NCBI RefSeq assembly: GCF_000759025.1
Contig: NZ_JPOS01000010.1
Location: 1 to 64,000, forward strand
DNA: 64,000 nt
Direction: 5' to 3'
DNA from: Phaeodactylibacter xiamenensis
Lineage (GTDB): Bacteria > Bacteroidota > Bacteroidia > Chitinophagales > Saprospiraceae
In this document: piece after piece, positions 44,578 through 52,058 of the stretch
Numbering within the stretch: the first letter of the stretch is position 1
Layout: the number at the start of each line of letters is the position of its first letter
Notes under the pieces: model-generated
The model's input: only the letters and a program-made list of their open reading frames with translations
Databases searched by the model: none
Told to the model about the DNA's origin: nothing
Translations under genes and position numbers: made by a program

Positions 44578-47500
44578 ATGAAACTATTAAAGCTAATTTC
44601 CAACCGGCTGTTTTCCACTTCAGCAGCCGGGCTGTATATGATTCTTTTCGCCGTTGCTATTGGAGCAGCCACCTTTATTGAGAATGACTTCGGCACGAGC
44701 GCCGCTCAAAAAGTCGTTTTCAAATCCTGGTGGCTGGAATTGCTGATGCTAATGTTTGGCATCACTATTCTGGTCAATATTTTTCGATACCGCCTCGTTC
44801 AGCAGAAAAAATGGGCTGTGCTTTCCTTTCACGCTGCAATCGTCATTATATTCATGGGTGCCGCTGTCACCCGTTATTTTGGCTTTGAAGGCATGATGCA
44901 TATCCGCGAGGGTAGCAGTTCAAATACCTTCCTCAGCGCGGAGACCTACCTTATTTTTGAAGCCCGGCAGCAAGGCCGGCAATACCGGTTTGACGAACCT
45001 GTACTGTTTGCCAGTTTAGGCTATAACCATTTTCAGGAGTCCTACCAGCTTGGGGCGACGACCATTGATGTAGAGGTGACTGATTTCATGCCTAACCCCA
45101 AAGAGTTTCTGCTGAATGACGAAGCGGGTGTTCCCACCCTGCAAATCGTTATTGGCGGCGCAAACGGCCGTGAAGAATACTACATTCAGGAAGGGCAACG
45201 CAGCCGTATTCGCGGCACCCTATTCAATTTCACAAAGGTTGAGGACCCACAGGCCTTCAATATTAAGGTAGAAAACGGCCAGCCCTACTTCAAAGCCCCC
45301 ACCCTTTTCACTCAAACGGTCATGGCTACTCAACAGCGAGACACTTTGCAAGCCGGGCATTATCATCCCCTTAAGCTCCGTAGCCTTTACGCCAGCGCAC
45401 GGGAAAGCTTCGTCTTTGGCCAGTTTACCCCAACGGGGCACCTTAAGCTGGCCTCCGCAAACCAAAAAATGGAAAGCAACAGCACCGCCGGCATTCAAAT
45501 CCGGGTGAGCGATGGAAAACAGACGCAGGAGCAATACATCTTTGGAAGCAAGGGTGTGGAAGGCCGCCCGCGTACCTTCCTGCTTGGCGACCTCGAGTTG
45601 TCCGTTGCCTACGGTTCCAGGCGCATTCAGCTTCCTTTTGCATTACAGCTGCGAGACTTCATCATTGAAAAGTACCCGGGTACCAACAGTGCCTCTTCCT
45701 ATGCCAGTGAAGTGACCCTGCTGGACGAACGCAACAGTATTCAGGAGGATCAGCGGATTTACATGAATCATATCCTGAATTACGATGGTTACCGGTTTTT
45801 CCAGTCCTCCTTCGACCCGGATGAACTGGGTACTTACCTGAGTGTCAATCACGATTGGTGGGGCACCTGGATTTCATACCTGGGGTATGCCGTCCTCACC
45901 ATTGGCATGGTACTTACCTTCTTTAGCAGGAAGAGCCGCTTTCAGCAACTGGCCCGCAACCTGAAGCAAATGCAAAGCAAACCATCCTCAGCCCTGGTCC
46001 TGTTGCCTTTAATGCTTGCCTCCAATCTGGCTATGGCCTCCCCTGCCCCCAACTATGTACTGGGCCCTCCGGTTTCCACTATGCATGCCGAAAAATTCGG
46101 ACGCCTGGTTATGCAGGACCACAGAGGGCGAATGAAACCTATGAATACCTATGCCAGTGAGATTTTGCGCAAGCTATCCCGCAAAGAAACCATCTACGGG
46201 CTTAGTGCAGAACAGGCTATCATAAGCATGACGGCCAGCCCGAAAGACTGGTACCACCTGCCGCTCATCAAAATGGGGCGGCACGATAAAACGAAAGCGC
46301 TCATCCCGGTGGAAGGCAAACTTGCCGCCTACCGTGATTTCTTTGATCAAAATGGTAATTATATCCTGCAGGAGCACGTTCGCAAAGCTTACAATACGCC
46401 TAAGAAGGACCGCGGCGTCTTCGAAAAGGAAATGATGAAACTGGATGAGCGGGTCAACATCTGCAACATGGTATTTTCGGGCAGCTTCTTCAAAGTCTTT
46501 CCGGTACCTGGTGACCCCAATAACCTTTGGGAATCACCCAATGATGCCCACCGGCACGGACAACAGGAGGCCTCGTTCGGAAAGAAATTCTATGACGCCT
46601 ATGTCCCCACCATCCAAACAGCTTTGCATGATGGCGACTGGGACCTGGCCAACCGCCTAGTTGATGAGTTGCGCCAATTTCAATACAAGAATGGCGCTGC
46701 TGTGATGCCCTCCGAACAAAAGATCAGTGCAGAAATACTACTGAACCGGTTAAATGTATTTAGCCATTTAGGAAAAGTATATGCCCTGCTCGGCCTGGCT
46801 TTTCTGGGACTGCTTTTTGCAAGAGTATTCAAACCCGGGTTGGGTTTAAAATGGCCGGTCCGGATCGCGATAGGTATATTCCTGGCTGCTTTTGCAATGC
46901 ATACCTTTGGGCTGGGGCTCCGGTGGTATGTTTCCGGCCGCGCACCCTGGAGCAATGGGTACGAATCAATGATTTATATTGCTTTTACCACAGTACTGGC
47001 TGGTATTCTTTTCGGGCGTAAATCACTGGGCAGTCTGGCCGCCACCTCTATACTGGCTTCCACCATCCTGATGGTAGCTGGTTTGAGCTGGCTCGACCCG
47101 GAAATCACCCCACTGGTCCCGGTGCTGAAATCCTATTGGCTGACCATCCACGTATCGCTTGAAGCGGGCAGCTATGGCTTTCTCATGCTCGGTGCATTAA
47201 TCGGGTTAATCAACCTGGTGTTCATTATATTCCGTACGCCAAAAAACGCCAAAAACGTGAACCGGATGATTCGGGAGATGACTCAAATCAGCGAAATGAC
47301 GCTCATTGGAGGCTTAGTCATGGTCAGTGTAGGCACTTATCTCGGAGGCGTATGGGCGAATGAATCCTGGGGGCGCTACTGGGGGTGGGATGCAAAGGAA
47401 ACCTGGGCACTGGTTACAATTCTGGTCTATTCCTTCATTCTCCACATGCGGTTCATTCCCGGATTCAGAGGGGCTTATGCCTTCAACGTTGCATCTTTGT

Positions 47501-47700
47501 TTGGATGGGCTTCCGTCATTATGACCTACTTTGGGGTAAATTATTATTTATCCGGGCTGCATTCCTATGCAGCAGGTGATCCTGTGCCGATTCCACCTTT
47601 TGTTTATTATACCGTAATCTGCCTTACGGTGATCAGCCTGCTTGCACTTTGGCGAAATTGGCAATACAACAAGGCAAAGATGAAGGTTGATAACCATTAA
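44578..47700 (+). CDS. ResB-CcsA fused cytochrome c synthase (System II heme lyase)
   Basis: A 1040-aa polytopic protein. The N-terminal part (1-460) is ResB-like, with membrane helices at about 12-34, 45-65 and 76-95 and a final one at about 430-450, around a large periplasmic beta region. A central soluble part (about 490-720) begins STMHAEKFGRLVMQDHRGRM. The C-terminal CcsA part (about 740-1035) contains the WWD-type heme-handling motif WGRYWGWDAKETW (about 931-943) and conserved flanking His residues. The family transports heme and ligates it to CxxCH cysteines outside the inner membrane. ATG 44578 was chosen over 44506 because the latter starts inside the previous gene. It is the last gene of the operon, fitting the heavy heme demand of its cytochromes. 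Confidence 0.93.
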   Translation: MKLLKLISNRLFSTSAAGLYMILFAVAIGAATFIENDFGTSAAQKVVFKSWWLELLMLMFGITILVNIFRYRLVQQKKWAVLSFHAAIVIIFMGAAVTRYFGFEGMMHIREGSSSNTFLSAETYLIFEARQQGRQYRFDEPVLFASLGYNHFQESYQLGATTIDVEVTDFMPNPKEFLLNDEAGVPTLQIVIGGANGREEYYIQEGQRSRIRGTLFNFTKVEDPQAFNIKVENGQPYFKAPTLFTQTVMATQQRDTLQAGHYHPLKLRSLYASARESFVFGQFTPTGHLKLASANQKMESNSTAGIQIRVSDGKQTQEQYIFGSKGVEGRPRTFLLGDLELSVAYGSRRIQLPFALQLRDFIIEKYPGTNSASSYASEVTLLDERNSIQEDQRIYMNHILNYDGYRFFQSSFDPDELGTYLSVNHDWWGTWISYLGYAVLTIGMVLTFFSRKSRFQQLARNLKQMQSKPSSALVLLPLMLASNLAMASPAPNYVLGPPVSTMHAEKFGRLVMQDHRGRMKPMNTYASEILRKLSRKETIYGLSAEQAIISMTASPKDWYHLPLIKMGRHDKTKALIPVEGKLAAYRDFFDQNGNYILQEHVRKAYNTPKKDRGVFEKEMMKLDERVNICNMVFSGSFFKVFPVPGDPNNLWESPNDAHRHGQQEASFGKKFYDAYVPTIQTALHDGDWDLANRLVDELRQFQYKNGAAVMPSEQKISAEILLNRLNVFSHLGKVYALLGLAFLGLLFARVFKPGLGLKWPVRIAIGIFLAAFAMHTFGLGLRWYVSGRAPWSNGYESMIYIAFTTVLAGILFGRKSLGSLAATSILASTILMVAGLSWLDPEITPLVPVLKSYWLTIHVSLEAGSYGFLMLGALIGLINLVFIIFRTPKNAKNVNRMIREMTQISEMTLIGGLVMVSVGTYLGGVWANESWGRYWGWDAKETWALVTILVYSFILHMRFIPGFRGAYAFNVASLFGWASVIMTYFGVNYYLSGLHSYAAGDPVPIPPFVYYTVICLTVISLLALWRNWQYNKAKMKVDNH

Positions 47701-47753
47701 TGCGGGTTGCGCTTCGGAAAACAGGCTGGTCCATAAGGATAAGGAGTTGGTTG

Positions 47754-47783
47754 GCAAGGCTGAAAATAGCACTTCAGCCTTGC
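47754..47783 (+). terminator. Terminator of the multiheme cytochrome operon
   Basis: Perfect 11-bp arms GCAAGGCTGAA and TTCAGCCTTGC around an 8-nt loop, 53 bp after the synthase stop. Only a short T-tract follows. Confidence 0.7.
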
Positions 47784-47798
47784 ATTTCCACGTATTGT

Positions 47799-47963
47799 GT
47801 GTATAACATATTACACAAAACAGAAAGTAAACACCGGGTTTAACACCAGGGGGGCAACCCTCTGTGCATTTAAGCGCGATAGCTGCTGGGGTAGAGCTTC
47901 CCGCTCTGCTCCAGCTTATCCACGAATGCTGCCGAGCTATTCAAGTAGTGCAATTTGTTATGA
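47799..47963. mobile_element. MITE-like element, GTGTATAACA family, copy 2
   Basis: Shares its ends (TGTATAACATATTACAC and GTGCAATTTGTTAT) and core hairpin (GCTGGGGTAGAGC against GCTCTGCTCCAGC) with 18867-19022. It lies between converging genes and carries no gene; short frames inside it translate to the same peptides as in copy 1 because they are the same repeat. Confidence 0.75.
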
Positions 47964-47974
47964 ACCCCCACGTA

Positions 47975-48823
47975 TTAAACCGATTGAGGGACGGTTTCCC
48001 CCCAAATCCCACTTGCCGCAGTTTTTTGCGCATAAGCGGTAAAGTCGGTCGCCGGGCGCCCGAGCACGCGCTCCACATCGCGGGTGACGTCCTGATTGGC
48101 TGGTACGCTGAGCACTTCGCGGAAAAGGTAGTCGATCAGCCACACGTAGTCGTCGGGCAGGCCCGCAGCCTCCATCGATGCCTTATAGTCCTCGAGGGAA
48201 ACCGCGCGGTAGACGATGGACTTGCCGGTAGCTGCTTCAATTTCCCGGACAGCGGCACGGAAGGTAATTGCGCGCGGGCCCGTCAGCTCGTAGGTTTGCC
48301 CGTTATGGGCATCGTTTATAAGGGCTTCGACCACCACTTCGGCGATGTCGCCGGTATCCACAAACGGGATCTTAGCATCAGGCATGGGCAGGGCCACATA
48401 ACCGGCAAGGATAGGCTCCATCAGGAAGCTTTCGCTAAAATTCTGGCTGAACCAGGAAGCGCGCACCAGGGTGTAGTCCATACCGGATTGGGCCACTACC
48501 TGTTCGCAGCGTTCTGCCTCCTGCTCCCCCTTGCCGGAGAGGAGGACGGCCTTTTGCACGCCCGCCTCTTTGGCCATTTCCGTGAGTTTTGTGATGGCTT
48601 GCAGGGCACCGGGCACGGCCAGGTCGGGGTAGAAAACGATGTAGACCTTGTCCATGCCTTCCAAAGCTTCTGCCCAGGTATCGGGCTTGCTCCAGTCGAA
48701 TGCGGGGTTGCTGTTGCGGCCGCCGATGCGGACCTTTTGACCGCGCTTTTGCAGTTCTTGGGCTACCTTGCGACCGGTCTTGCCGGTGCCGCCGATGACG
48801 AGGATGTTGCTTGAATTTTTCAT
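47975..48823 (-). CDS. NmrA-like NAD(P)-binding protein (atypical SDR)
   Basis: A 282-aa protein. The Rossmann motif ILVIGGTGKTGRKVAQEL sits at residues 6-23, followed by the NADP-favouring VRIGGRN. Other family points are YTLVRASWFSQNFSE, PFVDTGDIAEVVVEAL and YELTGPRAITF. It has no YxxxK catalytic pair, as usual for atypical SDRs of the NmrA/QOR2 type. These bind NAD(P)H as redox sensors or reduce quinones. Single gene; the terminator zone faces the cytochrome operon. Confidence 0.88.
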   Translation of the reverse strand: MKNSSNILVIGGTGKTGRKVAQELQKRGQKVRIGGRNSNPAFDWSKPDTWAEALEGMDKVYIVFYPDLAVPGALQAITKLTEMAKEAGVQKAVLLSGKGEQEAERCEQVVAQSGMDYTLVRASWFSQNFSESFLMEPILAGYVALPMPDAKIPFVDTGDIAEVVVEALINDAHNGQTYELTGPRAITFRAAVREIEAATGKSIVYRAVSLEDYKASMEAAGLPDDYVWLIDYLFREVLSVPANQDVTRDVERVLGRPATDFTAYAQKTAASGIWGETVPQSV

Positions 48824-49292
48824 AAGAGTTGGGTTTGGATGAGTGGGGTATCAAGGTAGCTGGTTCACGCAAAGTTCGCAAAGGGGCTCGCAAAGGCCAC
48901 AGCGCATTACGTGGTGGGGCCCTAAAGCCGTTGGAATGGTATCCGTTTGCGTTAGGTAGCGGATCTGGTGTTGATCGTTCCTGCTTGACACTACTCATGA
49001 TGGTTAAAAAATTGAATTAGTTGATTTTAAAGGAGTGAATACGCTGGTCCAAATTGGCTGACAGCTTATTGGGACAAGTGGTCAGGCATTTAGAACTCAA
49101 TCCACCAGGGTACCAACGCTAAGCTGGGATAACATGCGACTTCTACGAAGTCGATCTGCTGCGATGTTGGCCAGGTTAGAAGGGTGTGACTTCTACGAAG
49201 TCGATATACGATACGGCGTGGTTACCAGGGTATAAATGCGTACCTTTTATGCGGCCTTACAGCGTTTACAACGAACTGCCTTGCTTGCCATT
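48824..49292. other. Intergenic with palindromic repeats
   Basis: A 469-bp gap upstream of the NmrA-like gene. It contains the two palindromes at 49137-49202; no gene was recognised. Confidence 0.5.
49137..49202. repeat. Pair of 15-17-bp palindromes
   Basis: CGACTTCTACGAAGTCG at 49137-49153 and GACTTCTACGAAGTC at 49188-49202 are both perfect palindromes 51 bp apart. They could be a protein-binding pair or the remains of a small dispersed repeat. Confidence 0.7.
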
Positions 49293-49781
49293 TTAAACTT
49301 TAAAAAGCGCTAACAGCGACAAGGCAAAAGCCAGTACCGAACAGGCCATCCGCAGCTGATGCAGGCGGTTCCACTTTTGCTCGTAGTGTTGCCGGAAATC
49401 GGCGGCTTCCTGTTGGCTCAGCTCGACCAAATCGAGGATGTCCAGGGCGTCATTGAGAGGGACATTGCCCAGGGCGGTTACGCCGAAGGTGCCTGCCAGG
49501 TACGTCAGTGTTGCGCCAAGCAGCAGCCCGAATGCCCAGCCGCTGCCCGCCTGCTGAAAGGTGCTGATGCCCAATGCCAGGGGGCTCCCGAAAAAGATCA
49601 GGAAAAAGGCCGGGTTCAGGATCGCCCGGTTGATGGACTGCATGGTTTCCAGGTAAACCGGGTCCGGAATTTTGCGGGTGCCGGGAATGACGGATACTGA
49701 CCAGGCGTAGAACAAGCCGGCCGAAAGCCCGGTAAGGGCCACTGCGGTAAACAGGATAAAGGATTTGATAGAAAAGTCCAT
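49293..49781 (-). CDS. DUF1772 (anthrone oxygenase-like) membrane protein
   Basis: A 162-aa protein with four membrane helices (about 5-28, 55-72, 80-100, 140-160) and the family pattern GLSAGLFYAWSVSVIPG, then LNPAFFLIFFGSPLAL, then TFGVTALGNVPLNDAL, plus the terminal RMACSVLAF. DUF1772 proteins are small membrane proteins, with some fungal relatives acting in anthrone oxidation; the bacterial role is unknown. Single gene, followed by relic DNA. Confidence 0.85.
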   Translation of the reverse strand: MDFSIKSFILFTAVALTGLSAGLFYAWSVSVIPGTRKIPDPVYLETMQSINRAILNPAFFLIFFGSPLALGISTFQQAGSGWAFGLLLGATLTYLAGTFGVTALGNVPLNDALDILDLVELSQQEAADFRQHYEQKWNRLHQLRMACSVLAFALSLLALFKV

Positions 49782-49794
49782 GTTGAAAAGCGTT

Positions 49795-50160
49795 TTAGAG
49801 GTTTAGTGCATCAATCCAAAGCTTCAGGGTCCGGTATTCCAGGTCGGTTAGCCGGGGGGCGTTGCCTTTGGGCATGCGCCGATAGACGAAGACCTGCTTG
49901 TATACGCAATACGAAGTGGTTTGCGACATCGGCCACTGACGAAGCATAGCTTGTCAGGACAGGCCACTGACGAAGCGTAGCTTGTCAGGGCAGGCGTAAG
50001 CCACTTCCCAGCGTAAATGCTGACCTGCCTGCCGAAGTACCGACACGCAGGCAGGCATTGAGTAGGTTTGCTGTGGCAAACCACTTAATCGTCAGTATAA
50101 TGTTGATGTTTTTGACTTCGGAGATGGGGATCATGAAGTAGTCGCCGGGCATGTGTTCTG
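49795..50160 (-). pseudogene. Relic split by a palindromic insertion; possible cytochrome c-type tail
   Basis: On the minus strand, MPGDYFMIPISEVKNINIIL (just after the GmrSD gene) and VFVYRRMPKGNAPRLTDLEY followed by RTLKLWIDALNL and stop lie on either side of the element at 49914-50086. The second piece resembles the C-terminus of a c-type cytochrome domain (MPxGNAPRLTD...LxxWI). Removing the insertion leaves a frameshift between the pieces, so the gene is dead. It is not certain that both pieces came from one gene. Confidence 0.4.
49914..50086. mobile_element. MITE-like element with AAGTGGTTTGC ends
   Basis: Inverted 11-bp ends AAGTGGTTTGC and GCAAACCACTT bound 173 bp. Inside are two 31-bp tandem units (49931-49961 and 49962-49992), each an interrupted palindrome CTGACGAAGC / GCTTGTCAG. 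It has no coding capacity and interrupts a gene relic. Confidence 0.65.
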
Positions 50161-50162
50161 GT

Positions 50163-51875
50163 TCAGTCACTCAACTGAGCGATCCTCCAGATAGCCGTTG
50201 CCTGCCTGGCCAGCCATTTTTGGTGAGCTACGATTCGGTCGGGATCCCACCGGTTGTTCTCACTGGCTATTCGTTGGGTGATTTTGAATTCACTTTGTGC
50301 AAAAGCCTCCCGCTTGGTGTTGAACCCTTTATTCCCAATCTCTCGATTCACAGTTTTATTGAGTATCGTCATATTGCCCAGACGGTACAGGAACTGTTCG
50401 TGATCTCTGTCGCCGATATGATCCCATGCTTCCTGTAACGACTCCGGCATGATGTGTTCAATATTGTACGCATCGCTCTCAAAATCATAGCTGCTGCCCG
50501 AAGTATGCCGTTCGATCTCGAACAGGATGTACCGGACGATCCGCTTGTTTCGGGCCTGAGTCGTCCGCATAACCTTATCTGTAAAATCGCCTCTGAATTT
50601 ATCATCGGCAATATAAATGGGCTTTAAAGCGGTAAGCACTTGCTGTAACCCCCTGATTTCGTCAGATGAAAGCTGCACAGCAACCCGGTTATACACTCTT
50701 TCCTGCTCATTCGCCGCTAAACTTCCGATGACATTGTACCGGAATGAAATGATACAACAGGCGCGCAGCAAGCCCGTAAAGTCTCCCGGCTGTAGTTTGT
50801 GGTGAGCGGCCAGCAGCAGTGGGTACAATTGCCGGACATTGAACATCCGCAGGTACTTGATATATTCAGCCTGCTCACTATTCCAAAGGCTGTCCTCCGC
50901 ATGAGGCAAAGCGGCATAGACCTGCGCATTTTGCTCTACATCCCGGATCAAATCAAAGACCGCTTTTTTTCCGGCTATCCGCTCCCTTACCCGTTTAAAA
51001 AGTTCTGCATGGCGTACAAACCGATTTTTACTGTTCCAATAGGCACGCAGGAAGTCGGGCAGGCTTTCGTTACCGATCACCCCAACCAGCCGCTCCCACT
51101 GATCTTCGATTTCGCGCAGTTCGTGCTCATCGCCACCCTGACTGTGCACCACCGAAAACAGGTAATTCTTCAGCAGGTCAGTCGAGGAGAGTTTGACCCC
51201 TCTCGCATTTAAGGTCTCAAAAACCTTGTAGGCATTAAGCTCGTCATTTACCGTGATGACCGTGAAGAAGAGTTTGTCCGATAAGGAATCAATAAACTGT
51301 GCCAGTTCCGCTCCCTTTTGATTGGAGGCAAAGCGCTTTTTCACCTGATCATAGAGCCAGTCGTAAGCCTTCCGCATCAGGTGCTCCGTCGCTTTCAGGT
51401 TTCGTCTTGGAGCCGGTTCCAGCGGCACCAGGTAGCGCTGATACAGGTTGTTGTTATTCCGGTTGAGGTAGAGCTTGCTTTTGGGGATGAGCGTAACCGG
51501 ATCAAGATAGCCAATAAAGGCACTGCGCAATTGGTCTAAGCGCCGTTGATTCGGGTCCGATTCTATACCGTTATCAATCAGGTTCTGCAGGTTGCCCAAA
51601 ACCGCCAGCACCAATATGCTCAAAGTCGTTAAACGCTGCTGACCGTCTATGACATCAAAGTTTTTGCTGTCTCTCGATTGCAAGACCAAATACCCCATAT
51701 AATGCTCCTGCTCTCCTCCTTCTTCAAAGAGCGCCTCAATATCCTGCCACAGGTCATCCCACTCCGTACTCGTCCAGCTGTAGTCGCGCTGAAAACGGGG
51801 CACGGTGTAAATCAGCCCGTTTCCCATGAGCTGCCGGTAGGTTCTGTTGGAGGCACCTATGTTCATCACGCTCAC
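50163..51875 (-). CDS. GmrSD-type DUF262/DUF1524 nuclease (type IV restriction-like)
   Basis: A 570-aa single-chain protein. The N-terminal DUF262 domain is ParB-nuclease-like with PRFQRDYSW (26-34), YMGYLVL and the NTP-binding DGQQRLTTL (about 77-85). The C-terminal DUF1524 HNH-type domain has YNIEHIMPESL (about 470-480) and GNMTILNKTVN (about 500). The fused architecture is that of GmrSD enzymes, which cut modified (for example glucosylated hydroxymethylcytosine) phage DNA in an NTP-dependent way; the actual specificity here is unknown. It is divergent from the methyltransferase cassette (183 bp between starts), forming a defence island. Confidence 0.88.
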   Translation of the reverse strand: MSVMNIGASNRTYRQLMGNGLIYTVPRFQRDYSWTSTEWDDLWQDIEALFEEGGEQEHYMGYLVLQSRDSKNFDVIDGQQRLTTLSILVLAVLGNLQNLIDNGIESDPNQRRLDQLRSAFIGYLDPVTLIPKSKLYLNRNNNNLYQRYLVPLEPAPRRNLKATEHLMRKAYDWLYDQVKKRFASNQKGAELAQFIDSLSDKLFFTVITVNDELNAYKVFETLNARGVKLSSTDLLKNYLFSVVHSQGGDEHELREIEDQWERLVGVIGNESLPDFLRAYWNSKNRFVRHAELFKRVRERIAGKKAVFDLIRDVEQNAQVYAALPHAEDSLWNSEQAEYIKYLRMFNVRQLYPLLLAAHHKLQPGDFTGLLRACCIISFRYNVIGSLAANEQERVYNRVAVQLSSDEIRGLQQVLTALKPIYIADDKFRGDFTDKVMRTTQARNKRIVRYILFEIERHTSGSSYDFESDAYNIEHIMPESLQEAWDHIGDRDHEQFLYRLGNMTILNKTVNREIGNKGFNTKREAFAQSEFKITQRIASENNRWDPDRIVAHQKWLARQATAIWRIAQLSD

Positions 51876-52058
51876 TTAATGGTGCAGTCACCGTCTGTTT
51901 AATAGGGTGAAAATAGGGAAAGCGTAATAAAAACAGGCGCAATTGCCCCGTTTTTCCTATTTTGGCAGGCAACCCTTACACGACGAACCCAACGATCCCA
52001 TGTTTGAAATATCCAAACCGGAGGAGCCCTCAACCGCCTTTAATTTGCAGAGCCAACC

